Shown here: positions 8,342-16,722 of the stretch, in pieces
Layout: each line of letters opens with the position of its first letter
Position numbering within the stretch: position 1 is the first letter of the stretch
Assembly (NCBI GenBank): GCA_016928955.1
Contig: JAFGJV010000022.1
Coordinates: 1-46,266, forward strand
Source of the DNA: Spirochaetales bacterium
Lineage (GTDB): Bacteria; Spirochaetota; Spirochaetia; Treponematales; UBA12059
Direction: 5' to 3'
DNA: 46,266 nt
Position numbers and translations under genes: made by a program
Notes under the pieces: generated by a model
Database searches by the model: none
Told to the model about the DNA's origin: nothing
Seen by the model: the letters and a program-made list of their open reading frames with translations, nothing else

Positions 8342-9666
8342 CGGGTGCCTCCTTTGGCCGACTCGGGCATGGCCAGCGAACGGATATCCACGCCAAACGC
8401 CTCGGTGAACGTCTTGAGGAAGTCGGCAAAGGCCCGGGGACCGCGATTTACGGCGCCGGAGAAGCCTTCCTGGTCGTTCATGATGACCACGTTGTCCACC
8501 ACGCCGGACGCGGCAGCCGCCCGGTACGCCTCGAACAGGGCGGGCAGTTTTTGCTGGAGGAAGAGCACGCTGACGGCATCGTCGCCGAAACGGGCCAGGA
8601 GTCCCGTCTTGGTCTTGAGGATCTCGTTGCGGGCGCTCTGGCGCACGGCAACCGCCTCCCGCTCGCCCTCGGCCACTATGCGGGCCGCTTCCTCGCGGGC
8701 GGCAGCCTCCAGGGTCACGGACGACTGGTTGCGCAGTTTCTGGAGCTCGATGAGTTCCGCCTGAACGGCAGCCTCTCCCGAGTTCCTGGCCTCAGCTATG
8801 GCCTGGTCGGCCTTGAGCCGGGCTTCCTCTACCATGCCGGCGGATTCCCGGCGGTACACTTCCAGTTCCTCCCGAGTGGCGATGATGGCCTCGTCGGCCT
8901 GGCTCTTGGCCACCTCCATGCGCCTGCGCGAGTCGCTTTCCGCCTGGTCGGCTATGGCGCGGAGCCGCGATTCCTCGATCTCGACCTGGCGGCGTTTCTC
9001 CGCGAGGGTTTTCTGGGCCAGGTTGGCTATGTAGTTGGACGTGTCCCAGATTTTCTGGAGCGACACGGATACCACCTTCATGCCGAAGGAACGCAGGTCG
9101 GAGTTGATGTCCTCCAGCAGTTCGGCGCGGAACTGGGCGCGCTCGCCCACGTCGGACTGGCCGTCGTCGTTGCCAACGTCTTCCATGCCTATGGCCTGGA
9201 GCGGCGTGGCCTTGTTCAGTGCGCCCCGGAAGTTCCCTATCAGGGTCTGCTGCACCTGGTCGTGGATCTGGCGCGTGTCCTTGCCCATCAGGCGCTCGAC
9301 CGCGCTGTACAGCATGGCCTCGTCGTCGTCGTCAATGCACACGCAGGCAGTGGCATCGGCGCCCACCGTGATGCCGTTGGCGCTGTTCACGCCCTCAACG
9401 CGGACGTTGATGGGGAACACGCCAAGGTCCAGGGTGCCCACGGCCTGGAAGTAGGGCAGGACCACGGTACGGCCGCGGTCAACCGCGAAGCCGAACACCC
9501 GGCCGTGGCGTTTCGTCTTGCGGCCAGTGACCACCAGGATGCGGTCCGGGGCAGCCACGCGTATGGTCGCCTTGAGCAGGCCGATAAGCACCAGAAAGGC
9601 GACAATGCCGAGTCCGCCGTAGATGATGCCGGCTGTGTTGGAGAAAATCTCCTTCAGGATGTCCAT
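8338..9666 (-). CDS. SPFH/band-7 (flotillin-like) membrane protein A
   Basis: A 442-residue protein with a membrane helix at about residues 12-34 followed by an SPFH domain (RILVVTGRK, then DATACVCIDDDDEAMLYSAV and LIGNFRGALNKATPLQAIG) and a charged coiled coil (about 210-340) rich in AEARN and EEAAR repeats. The C-terminal part contains ALFEAYRAAAASGVVDNVVI. Its architecture matches YqiK/flotillin proteins. AAGGAGGAG lies nine bases upstream of the ATG on the minus strand. It overlaps SPFH protein B by four bases and follows an NfeD-like gene, the usual flotillin partner. The two SPFH proteins probably assemble together. Confidence 0.82.
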   Translation of the reverse strand: MDILKEIFSNTAGIIYGGLGIVAFLVLIGLLKATIRVAAPDRILVVTGRKTKRHGRVFGFAVDRGRTVVLPYFQAVGTLDLGVFPINVRVEGVNSANGITVGADATACVCIDDDDEAMLYSAVERLMGKDTRQIHDQVQQTLIGNFRGALNKATPLQAIGMEDVGNDDGQSDVGERAQFRAELLEDINSDLRSFGMKVVSVSLQKIWDTSNYIANLAQKTLAEKRRQVEIEESRLRAIADQAESDSRRRMEVAKSQADEAIIATREELEVYRRESAGMVEEARLKADQAIAEARNSGEAAVQAELIELQKLRNQSSVTLEAAAREEAARIVAEGEREAVAVRQSARNEILKTKTGLLARFGDDAVSVLFLQQKLPALFEAYRAAAASGVVDNVVIMNDQEGFSGAVNRGPRAFADFLKTFTEAFGVDIRSLAMPESAKGGTR

Positions 9667-9775
9667 GCTCTGTAACTCCTCCTTGCTGTACGTTGCGTTA
9701 TCTTGGTTTTTAGTCTATCGCGCCGGCAATGGCCGGCCTAACGAGTGGCTGGCGGACATCGCCGCTGCCGGCCCG

Positions 9776-10498
9776 CTAACTTCTCCGTTCAACCCAGTAG
9801 CACTCGTCGTCCCAGTCGACGATCACCGCCTCGGTGCCTTTGGGGAGCGACGCCGCTGGGTCCTTGCACCTGACATACAGCTCCGTCTCCTTGCCGTAGC
9901 GCCTGACCACGGCCTTGCCCATGGCCCCCGGAGCCACGCTCACGCTGATAGTCGCCGTATCCATGAGGAATTCCTCTGGCTTGATGGACGAGTCCAGGTC
10001 CTTACGGATGAAGGATCGGAGCGACCGGGCGAGCACCGCGATGAAGGCGCCGGCCCCGGCGCTCCACGCCAAGGATGCGGCGGCGGGCACGCCCGTCCAC
10101 AGGGCAAAGAGGCCGGTGGGACCGGCGCCCAGGGAGAAGTACACGCCTGTCCTCAGCACGCCGATGGCCTTGGCGACCGCGCGCGTGCCGCGCTCGCCGG
10201 TCATCACCAGCGAGCCGCGCGCGGGCGCGTCGTGGTCTGACTCGTCATGTTGGTCAGCGGCCTGATCGTCGGCCTGGCCGGAATCGTCTCCCGAACCGTC
10301 ATCAACGTCAGCGCTGTCGTCGTCAGAGGCGTCCGAGCTGGCGTCGTCGCCATGGGCTCCGGTATCCGAGCCGCCGTCGTCGTCTGAGTCGGTGTCCTGC
10401 CCTTGGCCGGCATGGTCCAGGGCGCCGAAGAGGTCCACAACGGTCACGCCGAGGCCGAATACGGCAAGGGCCGAATAGAGAACAAACAAAGTGGTCAT
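9776..10498 (-). CDS. NfeD/YuaF-like membrane protein with acidic linker
   Basis: A 240-residue protein. An N-terminal membrane helix (about residues 3-25) is followed by about 60 residues made almost wholly of Asp, Ser, Gly, Ala and His (about 30-92). Then come two further hydrophobic segments (about 112-130 and 134-158) and a C-terminal beta-rich domain of about 60 residues (TISVSVAPGAMGKAVVRRYG, then GTEAVIVDWDDECYWVERR), consistent with the OB-fold of NfeD-type proteins. NfeD/YuaF genes typically sit beside flotillin genes, as here. The promoter upstream has its -10 eight bases before the ATG, and there is no ribosome binding site. The acidic insert is unusual and could bind cations or act as a flexible spacer; this is speculation. 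Confidence 0.68.
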   Translation of the reverse strand: MTTLFVLYSALAVFGLGVTVVDLFGALDHAGQGQDTDSDDDGGSDTGAHGDDASSDASDDDSADVDDGSGDDSGQADDQAADQHDESDHDAPARGSLVMTGERGTRAVAKAIGVLRTGVYFSLGAGPTGLFALWTGVPAAASLAWSAGAGAFIAVLARSLRSFIRKDLDSSIKPEEFLMDTATISVSVAPGAMGKAVVRRYGKETELYVRCKDPAASLPKGTEAVIVDWDDECYWVERRS

Positions 10499-10506
10499 GG
10501 CCCATC

Positions 10507-10536
10507 AGTATGGCCCTCAGGGGCGATAGAGCGCAA
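10507..10536 (-). promoter_or_regulatory. Leaderless promoter of the NfeD-SPFH operon
   Basis: On the minus strand TTGCGC (complement of 10531-10536), 18 bases, then CATACT (complement of 10507-10512), then eight bases to the ATG at 10498. No Shine-Dalgarno sequence fits between, so the mRNA should start at or almost at the start codon. The -35 begins just past the stop of the upstream transferase gene. Confidence 0.5.
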
Positions 10537-10539
10537 GCG

Positions 10540-11331
10540 TCAATGCGTGGCTTGCCCGAGTACCCGGACCCGCGCTTTGGATAACAGAGGGCGGGCGTCT
10601 TCAGCAGGGCGCCGTTCCAGGAAGAAGGCCGGAGACTCGTGACGATAGGCCTCCCTGAGCCGGGGCAAAAACTCGGAACGAGTAACGGGTCGCGCTCCCA
10701 GGGCCAGTTTGTACGGCATTTCCATGCCCAGGTCCCAGAGCTGTACGCCTTCACGGGCCAGGATGGCGGCCAGCGCGTACAGCTGTACGGTGCCCGCGCC
10801 GGACTCCGTGGTAAAGCCGGAAAGGCTGGCGTAGCATGAGCCGACAAGATAGCCGAACTCGCCTGCCACCAGTCCGCCGTTCCGGTACAGCTCGACCGAT
10901 ATCCAGCGGACGCTTCCGGTGGCGGACGAGGCGGCCAGGCTGGCGAACGCGTCGGTAAGCGGCGTGGTAAGCCACCCGTCACCGTGCGCCTTGACGCATT
11001 GGTCCAGCACGCTCCGGAACGACGTGTTCAGGGATACGCGGTACGGATCGGCAGCCCGCACGGCGCTCCTGGTCGGTTTGACGTGTGCAGGGTCGATAAG
11101 GCAGCGCTCAAGATGCAGTTTGGGGGAAAAGAGGATCATGCAGCCCGTACCCGTTGACACCCGCACGGACATGGGCATAAAGCCGGCCAGCGCGGCCCTC
11201 CGGACAGCCGCCGGGTCCACGCGCGGAAAAAGGATGAATTCGCCGCTGTAATCCATGGCCACAAGCTGGTCAGCGCATGCCGCGTAGTTGTCGTCGTCCC
11301 TCAGGGGCAAGCCCCTTTCGTCAAACAGCAC
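10540..11331 (-). CDS. aat: Leucyl/phenylalanyl-tRNA-protein transferase-like protein
   Basis: A 263-residue protein that resembles L/F-transferase, which adds Leu or Phe from charged tRNA to N-terminal Lys or Arg of proteins and so marks them for ClpS/ClpAP. Recognisable family blocks are GFMPMSV near residue 51, LFSPKLHLERCLID, GDGWLTTPLTDAFASL, SVELYRNGGLVAGEFGYLVG and SCYASLSGFTTESGAGTVQLYAL. It is clearly diverged from the proteobacterial enzyme, where the equivalent of the last block is FFGESMFSR. It starts with GTG at 11331. A TATACG hexamer lies 11 bases upstream on the minus strand, and no good ribosome binding site is present. It diverges from the BMP lipoprotein gene, sharing a 103-base promoter region. 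Confidence 0.62.
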   Translation of the reverse strand: MLFDERGLPLRDDDNYAACADQLVAMDYSGEFILFPRVDPAAVRRAALAGFMPMSVRVSTGTGCMILFSPKLHLERCLIDPAHVKPTRSAVRAADPYRVSLNTSFRSVLDQCVKAHGDGWLTTPLTDAFASLAASSATGSVRWISVELYRNGGLVAGEFGYLVGSCYASLSGFTTESGAGTVQLYALAAILAREGVQLWDLGMEMPYKLALGARPVTRSEFLPRLREAYRHESPAFFLERRPAEDARPLLSKARVRVLGQATH

Positions 11332-11356
11332 TGTCGTTTTCCCGTATACCCATTGC

Positions 11357-11386
11357 TTGACCCCTTGGGTGGCAAGGACCTATAGT
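11357..11386 (+). promoter_or_regulatory. Predicted promoter of the BMP lipoprotein operon
   Basis: TTGACC (11357-11362), an 18-base spacer and TATAGT (11381-11386), about 48 bases before the ATG at 11435. Both boxes are close to the sigma-70 consensus. It overlaps the divergent start region of the transferase gene. Confidence 0.6.
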
Positions 11387-11434
11387 CGGCTGGCGTTCCG
11401 CCGTCTGGCGCGCGGGCGTACGAAGGGACCGACC

Positions 11435-12529
11435 ATGACCATCCGAACAATCTGCGTGTTCGCCGCGCTTATGACTATCGCATCCTGCGGAGGGCCGGGC
11501 AAGGCCGACGATCCGTCAGACGTCACATCAAGGCTCATGACCGACGCCACGGGCATAGACGACGAGTCTTTCAGCGCGGCCGGCTGGAAGGGCATGCTGG
11601 CGTACTACGGCGACAGCTGGGACAATCCCGAGGGCAAGGGCCGGCTGTACGACTGGATCACTGTTCCGAGCCACGATCTCTTTGTGCCGTCGCTCAAGCA
11701 GGTGTCCGACCAGGGGTACGGCCTGGTGATCGTGTCCGGGTTTATGTGGGATACCGCCCTGGCCGAGGTTGCCCCGCTGTATCCCGGCCAGAAGTACCTG
11801 ATCATAGACGTCAAGTGGCTGGACGGTCCCAACATCATGCAGGCCAGCTTTGCGGAGCACGAGGGCTCGTATCTGGTCGGTCTGGCGGCGGCCCTGAAAG
11901 CAAGGGCGGACGGCATCGCCACTCCCAGATTCGGCTTTATTGGCGGGGTTCCCGGGCGGGTGATCACCAGGTTTGAGATGGGCTGGATCCAGGGGATTCG
12001 CTCGGTGTATCCGGACGCAGGCTTTGTGGACTATTACGCCAACGCCTGGAACAAGCCCGAGCTGGCCAAGGCCCAGGCGCGGGCCTGGTACGATTCGGGA
12101 GTATACGCCATCTTCAGCGCGGCCGGAGCCACGGGCAACGGAACCATAGCGCAGGCCAAGGAGTACAGGCTGTCGGGCCGCAATGTGTGGGCCGTCGGCG
12201 TGGACGGCGACCAGCATCGGGCCGGCGTGTACGCGGACGGAAAGTCGGCCGTTCTCACGTCCATGCTCAAGCGCGTGGACCGGGCCACCGAGTACGCCCT
12301 GCGTTCCGTGCGCGACGGAAGTTTTGAGGGCCGCGTGTACGAGTTCGGCGCGGCCAACGGAGGCGTGGATTTTGCCGTGTCCAATCCAGAGTTGGGCGAC
12401 GCTATCGTGGCCGCTGTGAACGCGGCCAAGGCCGGCATTATAGACGGCAGTGTTGTCGTGGTACCCGGGTACGCGGAAGCCAAGTCCCTGGGCCTGGCGC
12501 CAGACGGCCTCATGGCCCGAGACGACTGA
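11435..12529 (+). CDS. BMP-family basic membrane lipoprotein (ABC substrate-binding protein)
   Basis: A 364-residue lipoprotein of the PnrA/TmpC/Med family, which binds purine nucleosides in the characterised spirochaete members. A signal peptide ends in a lipobox (TIASC) with the lipidated Cys at residue 18. Family features are TDATGIDDESFSAAGWKG near the N-terminus (usual form: GxxDxSFN), GYGLVIVSGFMWDTALAEVA, EHEGSYLVGLAAAL, FGFIGGVPGRVITRFEMGWI and AVGVDGDQHRAG. The ATG at 11435 is chosen because it begins the signal peptide. A modest GAAGGGA site lies upstream; longer frames upstream overlap the divergent gene. Two permease genes follow. The substrate is probably a nucleoside or related compound; this is inferred. 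Confidence 0.85.
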   Translation: MTIRTICVFAALMTIASCGGPGKADDPSDVTSRLMTDATGIDDESFSAAGWKGMLAYYGDSWDNPEGKGRLYDWITVPSHDLFVPSLKQVSDQGYGLVIVSGFMWDTALAEVAPLYPGQKYLIIDVKWLDGPNIMQASFAEHEGSYLVGLAAALKARADGIATPRFGFIGGVPGRVITRFEMGWIQGIRSVYPDAGFVDYYANAWNKPELAKAQARAWYDSGVYAIFSAAGATGNGTIAQAKEYRLSGRNVWAVGVDGDQHRAGVYADGKSAVLTSMLKRVDRATEYALRSVRDGSFEGRVYEFGAANGGVDFAVSNPELGDAIVAAVNAAKAGIIDGSVVVVPGYAEAKSLGLAPDGLMARDD

Positions 12530-12549
12530 GTCACCGCTGGGCTCGTCCG

Positions 12550-12558
12550 TGCTATACT
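12550..12558 (+). promoter_or_regulatory. Extended -10 element before the first permease
   Basis: TG-C-TATACT (12550-12558) ends six bases before the ATG of the permease gene, and no ribosome binding site is present. No convincing -35 is seen. It could be an internal promoter giving a leaderless permease transcript in addition to read-through from the BMP gene. Confidence 0.35.
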
Positions 12559-12564
12559 GCGGCC

Positions 12565-13725
12565 ATGGACAGGCGCGCGGTGCCCGCCAAAATCGGGTGG
12601 GCCGTTTTTCTGGAACGGCTCACGGCAACGGACGCCCGCCTTGGCGTGGCCGTGGCGGGACTTGGGCTGCTAGCCGGGGGTTTGGTTGCCGCATTGGCCG
12701 GCGGAAGCCCCCTGGGCTTGTTCAGGGCCCTCCTGCAGGCGGCCACTGGCTGGGACGCGGCCAGGCAGGTGTGGAATATCCGCTATGTGGGTGAGTGGCT
12801 GGCTGTGGCCACGCCCCTCATTCTGACCGGCCTGTCCATGGGGTTTGCCGCCCGGGCCGGACTGTTCAACATAGGGGCCGAGGGGCAGTACATAGCCGGC
12901 CTGACAGCGGCGCAATTTGCCGCCCTGTACCTTCCGCCTGTTCCCGTTTTGCACGCTTTCCTATGCGTGGCGGCCGCCCTTGCCGCCGGGGCCGTGTGGG
13001 GCGGCCTGGCCGGCTGGCTCAAGGCGCGGTTTGGCGCCAGCGAGGTTGTGGCCACCATCATGCTCAACTACCTGGCTTTTTATCTGTCACGATGGCTGAC
13101 CCAGGCCATACCGGGCGCCACCACCTACCGCACACCCGCCATCCCCGCCAGCGCCCAGCTGGACGCGGGGTTTCTGAAAACCTTGAGTGGGGGCTCCAAC
13201 CTGGGTTGGGGGTTTTTTGCCGCCCTGGGAGCCGCGCTTCTGTTCTGGTGGCTGCTTGAGCGGACACGGATGGGATACGCGCTCAGGGCTTCCGGGCTGA
13301 ATCCGGACGCCGCCATGGCCGGCGGCATCAATCCCGGCAGGGTTGGGATCTTTGCCATGTGCCTGGCCGGGGCTTTTGCAGGTTTGGCGGGAGCGTCTGT
13401 GGCGCTGGGGTCGTTCAACCACGGAAGGGTCCTGTCGGAGTTCGACAACTACGGTTTCATGGGCATAGCGGTGGCCCTTGCCGGCGGGGCGCGCGGCTTT
13501 GGAGTTGCGGCGGCGGGGCTGTTCTTCGGGCTTTTGGCTAGCGCCCAGACTCTCATGCAAGGGCAGGGCATACCCAGGGAACTCGCCGTCATCGTGTCGG
13601 GCATAGTGGTCATCCTGCTCTCCATGAAGGCTGGCCTGGGCGCCCTGGCCGGAAGGCTCGGAGGAAGCGCAGTGGGGGCGCCATGTGACGCCCGGCCGGA
13701 ACCCGGGGAGGGCAACGGTGGCTGA
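12565..13725 (+). CDS. ABC transporter permease (BMP/nucleoside uptake type) 1
   Basis: A 386-residue integral membrane protein of the BPD_transp_2 permease family (YufP/NupB-like), with about eight to nine hydrophobic segments. The signature region is WLAVATPLILTGLSMGFAAR followed by AGLFNIGAEGQYIAGL, which is typical of nucleoside-type BMP permeases. ASEVVATIMLNYLA and NYGFMGIAVALAGGARGFGV also fit. The Gly/Pro-rich C-terminal tail overlaps the next gene by eight bases. It starts 35 bases after the lipoprotein stop, with an extended -10 hexamer but no ribosome binding site. With the second permease it should form a heterodimeric channel. Confidence 0.87.
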   Translation: MDRRAVPAKIGWAVFLERLTATDARLGVAVAGLGLLAGGLVAALAGGSPLGLFRALLQAATGWDAARQVWNIRYVGEWLAVATPLILTGLSMGFAARAGLFNIGAEGQYIAGLTAAQFAALYLPPVPVLHAFLCVAAALAAGAVWGGLAGWLKARFGASEVVATIMLNYLAFYLSRWLTQAIPGATTYRTPAIPASAQLDAGFLKTLSGGSNLGWGFFAALGAALLFWWLLERTRMGYALRASGLNPDAAMAGGINPGRVGIFAMCLAGAFAGLAGASVALGSFNHGRVLSEFDNYGFMGIAVALAGGARGFGVAAAGLFFGLLASAQTLMQGQGIPRELAVIVSGIVVILLSMKAGLGALAGRLGGSAVGAPCDARPEPGEGNGG

Positions 13726-14638
13726 GTTCCTGCCGTTTCTGCGAACCCTTGCCATGATGGCGGCTCCTCTGGCCATAGCGGGCATGGCGGGGCTGGTTTC
13801 GGAGCGTTCCGGCGTGGTCAACGTGGCTCTAGAGGGCTTGATGGGGGCGGGGGCCTTTGCGGCGGCTGCCGTCCATTACGCGCTGGAAGGTCCGGCGGGA
13901 GCGGCGTCCGCCTGGCTGGCCCTGGGAGCGGCCATGGCTTTTGGGATGGTCTTTGCCCTGCCCCACGCGGCGGCGACCGTTGGCCTTGGGGCAAACCAGG
14001 TGATTTCCGGCATGGGCATTAACCTGCTTTCCTCCGGGCTGACCGTGTTCTTGTGCAAGGCCCTGTTCGGCATGGAACGGACGCCCGTTTTCGGCCTGGG
14101 GCTACTCCCCGGGCTTTGGGGTTTTTATCCCACTCTATGGCTGGCGCTGGCCGTTGTGGCGCTCACCTGGTTCTGGCTGTACCGACTTCCTTCCGGACTC
14201 CGCCTTCGGGCCTGCGGCGAGCACCCGGAGGCCGCTGAGAGCGCGGGGGTGCCGGTACGTAGAGTAAGATGCCTGGCCGTGCTGGCGTCCGGGGCGTTGG
14301 CCGGCCTGGCGGGAGGCGGCATGGTCCTGACGCATACCATCCAGTTCACGCGCGGTACCATAGGAGGGGCCGGGTTCATGGCTTTGGCGGCCGTGTCCCT
14401 TGGCCGCTGGCGGCCGGGCGGCGTGGGTATGGCGGCCAGCCTGTTCGGTCTGGCCGTGGCCGCATCCGTGTATGCCGTCAACTTAGATGCCCTCAGGCGC
14501 TTGCCGCCGGATTTTTTCAGCATGCTCCCGTATGCCGTCAGCCTGCTGGTCCTTGTGGCCCTGCCGAACACGGGCTCATCTCCCCGGGCCGCGGGCTCTG
14601 CCTGGCCCATCCGCCGTGGGCCAGGAGGCTCGCGGTGA
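13718..14638 (+). CDS. ABC transporter permease (BMP/nucleoside uptake type) 2
   Basis: A 306-residue permease (YufQ/NupC-like) with about eight hydrophobic segments. AAPLAIAGMAGLVSERSGVV then NVALEGLMGAGAF is the family signature, followed by GANQVISGMGINLLSSGLTV. GTG at 13718 is preferred: GGGGAGGG lies six bases upstream and it overlaps the first permease by eight bases. An in-frame GTG at 13685 would be a longer but unsupported start. The stop overlaps the following ycaQ-like gene as GTGA. No ATP-binding subunit gene lies in this operon, so the ATPase must be encoded elsewhere. Confidence 0.87.
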   Translation: MAEFLPFLRTLAMMAAPLAIAGMAGLVSERSGVVNVALEGLMGAGAFAAAAVHYALEGPAGAASAWLALGAAMAFGMVFALPHAAATVGLGANQVISGMGINLLSSGLTVFLCKALFGMERTPVFGLGLLPGLWGFYPTLWLALAVVALTWFWLYRLPSGLRLRACGEHPEAAESAGVPVRRVRCLAVLASGALAGLAGGGMVLTHTIQFTRGTIGGAGFMALAAVSLGRWRPGGVGMAASLFGLAVAASVYAVNLDALRRLPPDFFSMLPYAVSLLVLVALPNTGSSPRAAGSAWPIRRGPGGSR

Positions 14639-15831
14639 GCGCCGTTGTGTCCCTGTCCCGGGAAGACGCCGCACGGGTGGCTTTCTGGTCGTCTTTTATG
14701 CCAAGCACCAACGGCCTTGACGAGCGGGCAAGCGCACGGTCCCACCTGTGCAGGCTGGGCCATGTGCAGATAGACACCATATCGGTGGTCGAGCGGGCCC
14801 ACCATCACGTGCTGTGGAGCCGTGACTGCCGCTACAGCCCCCGGGTGCTGGCGTCGCTTGAGGAAACGCCACGGGCGGCCTTCGAGTACTGGGCGCACGC
14901 GGCGGCCTACCTGCCCATGGAAGATTACCGCTTCTGCCTGCCGCGGATGCGGCGCATAGTGGCGGAGGGCCATGAGTGGTTTCCCCACGACGGGCGCGCG
15001 GTACAGTGGGTCCTGGACAGGATCAAGGCGGAGGGGGCCCTGCGCTCCCAGGACTTTCAGAGCGAGGGCGCCCGCGGACCCTGGTGGGACTGGAAACCGG
15101 CCAAGGCGGCCCTGGAGTTCCTCTTTCACTCAGGCACGCTGATGGTGGTCGGCCGGCCGGGTTTCCAGAAGCTCTACGACCTGACCGAGCGCGTGCTGCC
15201 GCCGGAAACGGATACGAGGTATCCGGACCGAGCGGAGATGGCTGATTGGTACCTTGGCCGCGCGGTAACGGCCCTCGGGGTTTTTGCCGACTGCGACCTG
15301 GCCTATCTCCGCAAGGACGCCACAGACGGGCTCTCGGACGCCGTGGACAGGGCGCGCGAGAGGGGCGCGGTGCTGGAAGCCAAGGTTGAGGGCGACGAGG
15401 CCCGCCGGTACTGGATCGGCCAAGGCGCCATGGACAGCATGGCCGTCCCTGCCGATGGCCAAACCTCTGTGCGTATAGTGTCGCCTTTCGACAATCTGAT
15501 CATAGACCGGAGAAGGGCCAAACGGCTCTTGGGACTGGACTACACCGTGGAATGTTACGTGCCGGCGGCCAAGCGGCGCTTTGGCTACTTTGCCCTGCCC
15601 GTGCTGTACGGACACCGGCCCGTGGGCCTTGTGGACTGTAAAGCCGAGCGCAAGGATAAAATTCTCAGGATAGTGCGGTCCAGCGTGGCCATGCCCGGGG
15701 ACCGCAAAGCCCTTGCCCTGAGGCGCTCCTCGTTGGCCAGGAGAGGGGACGCCGCCCACGCTGCCTTGGCCCGGGCCCTTGACGAGTATGCCGCTTTCAA
15801 CGGTTGCTCTATCTGGGAGGCCCTGGGATAG
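14635..15831 (+). CDS. ycaQ: YcaQ-family DNA glycosylase (winged-helix protein)
   Basis: A 398-residue protein of the YcaQ/AlkX/AlkZ family, which excises alkylated bases and unhooks DNA interstrand crosslinks. Near residue 44 is LGHVQIDTISVVERAHHHVL; the Q-x-D within it (QID) is the catalytic motif described for YcaQ. Other family blocks are the following LWSRDCRYSP, AAFEYWAHAAAYLPMEDYRF, and SPFDNLIIDRRRAKRLLGLD with FGYFALPVLYGHRPVGLVDC. GTG at 14635 follows AGGAGG (14623-14628) and overlaps the permease stop. It appears translationally coupled to the permease operon, though no functional link is evident. The length is typical (E. coli YcaQ is about 410). Confidence 0.85.
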   Translation: MSAVVSLSREDAARVAFWSSFMPSTNGLDERASARSHLCRLGHVQIDTISVVERAHHHVLWSRDCRYSPRVLASLEETPRAAFEYWAHAAAYLPMEDYRFCLPRMRRIVAEGHEWFPHDGRAVQWVLDRIKAEGALRSQDFQSEGARGPWWDWKPAKAALEFLFHSGTLMVVGRPGFQKLYDLTERVLPPETDTRYPDRAEMADWYLGRAVTALGVFADCDLAYLRKDATDGLSDAVDRARERGAVLEAKVEGDEARRYWIGQGAMDSMAVPADGQTSVRIVSPFDNLIIDRRRAKRLLGLDYTVECYVPAAKRRFGYFALPVLYGHRPVGLVDCKAERKDKILRIVRSSVAMPGDRKALALRRSSLARRGDAAHAALARALDEYAAFNGCSIWEALG

Positions 15832-15882
15832 GCAAGCTCTTGCGCGCGCGCGCGTGAAGCATTAGGGTTTTCCTGGTCGCCC

Positions 15883-16722
15883 ATGAAAACAAAAATCCGG
15901 AATTCAGCCGCCATTATCGCCGCCACCTACGCGATCGCGGCCACGGCATGGATCGTCCTGTCCGACAGATTGCTCAGCTTTCTTGCTGGAAATGTCGTTT
16001 CCTTGGCCTGGCTACAGACCCTGAAGGGCACGGGTTTTGTGGTGGCCACGGCGGTGATTCTCTTTTTTCACAGCAAATCCCTGATGACGGAACTTGTGCG
16101 AGCCCAGGTGGCCCGAGAGGCCGAGACCCTGGCCTCCCTGCGCGAGAAGGAAGCCCTGCTCAGGGAGATAGCCCATCGCGTCAAAAACAATCTCCAGCTG
16201 ATAGCGAGCATCATGTCTTTGCAGGGCGGCGACTCCTGCTCCCCCGTGCGCGACAAGGTGGCGGCCATGGCGCTGGTACACGAGCTCCTGTATTCATCCG
16301 ATAGCTTGAGCCGGGTGGATCCCGGGGAGCTGGCGGACGGCTTGGCCGTGATCATGAGAGAAAACCATGGCGGCGTGGAATTCCAGTCAGCCGGCGGAGG
16401 TTTCAGCCTGGATGCCGAGCGCGCCGTGCCCGTTGGAATTTTCGTGGCCGAGGCCTGCGACAACGCCGCGCGGCACGCCAAGACGACAGACGGATCCCCG
16501 CTATGCGTCCGCCTGAGCATGCATGCCGAAGACGGCAGGATACAGGTGACTGTGAGCGACAACGGCCATGGCCTTGCCGGGCAGGCGTCCGCTGGAAGCG
16601 CTACCGGCGTGGGCATGGCCCTGATGGATGCCATTGCCGATCAGTTGGGCGGGCGTGTCGACCGTACGGACAGCGGCGGTGCAGTGGTCAGTCTGAGCTT
16701 TCCCCTGAGTCCCAGCGTTTGA
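15883..16722 (+). CDS. HisKA_2-type sensor histidine kinase
   Basis: A 279-residue membrane kinase with two hydrophobic segments (about residues 8-28 and 45-65), a short coiled linker, and a HisKA_2 domain with LLREIAHRVKNNLQLIASIM (phospho-accepting His near residue 98). The ATPase domain has an N-box variant (VAEACDNAARHA), VTVSDNGHGL and GVGMALMDAIADQLGG. HisKA_2 kinases often lack large sensor domains, as here. TTGCGC at 15840, 17 bases, and TAGGGT at 15863 lie upstream and imply a leader of about eight bases; no ribosome binding site is visible. The spacer is an alternating GC run. The 3' end overlaps the convergent secernin gene by 35 bases. No response regulator is adjacent. Confidence 0.82.
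   Translation: MKTKIRNSAAIIAATYAIAATAWIVLSDRLLSFLAGNVVSLAWLQTLKGTGFVVATAVILFFHSKSLMTELVRAQVAREAETLASLREKEALLREIAHRVKNNLQLIASIMSLQGGDSCSPVRDKVAAMALVHELLYSSDSLSRVDPGELADGLAVIMRENHGGVEFQSAGGGFSLDAERAVPVGIFVAEACDNAARHAKTTDGSPLCVRLSMHAEDGRIQVTVSDNGHGLAGQASAGSATGVGMALMDAIADQLGGRVDRTDSGGAVVSLSFPLSPSV

Noticed and set aside
13685-13717. Longer GTG start for the second permease
   Set aside because: No ribosome binding site. GTG at 13718 has GGGGAGGG six bases upstream and a short overlap like others in this window.
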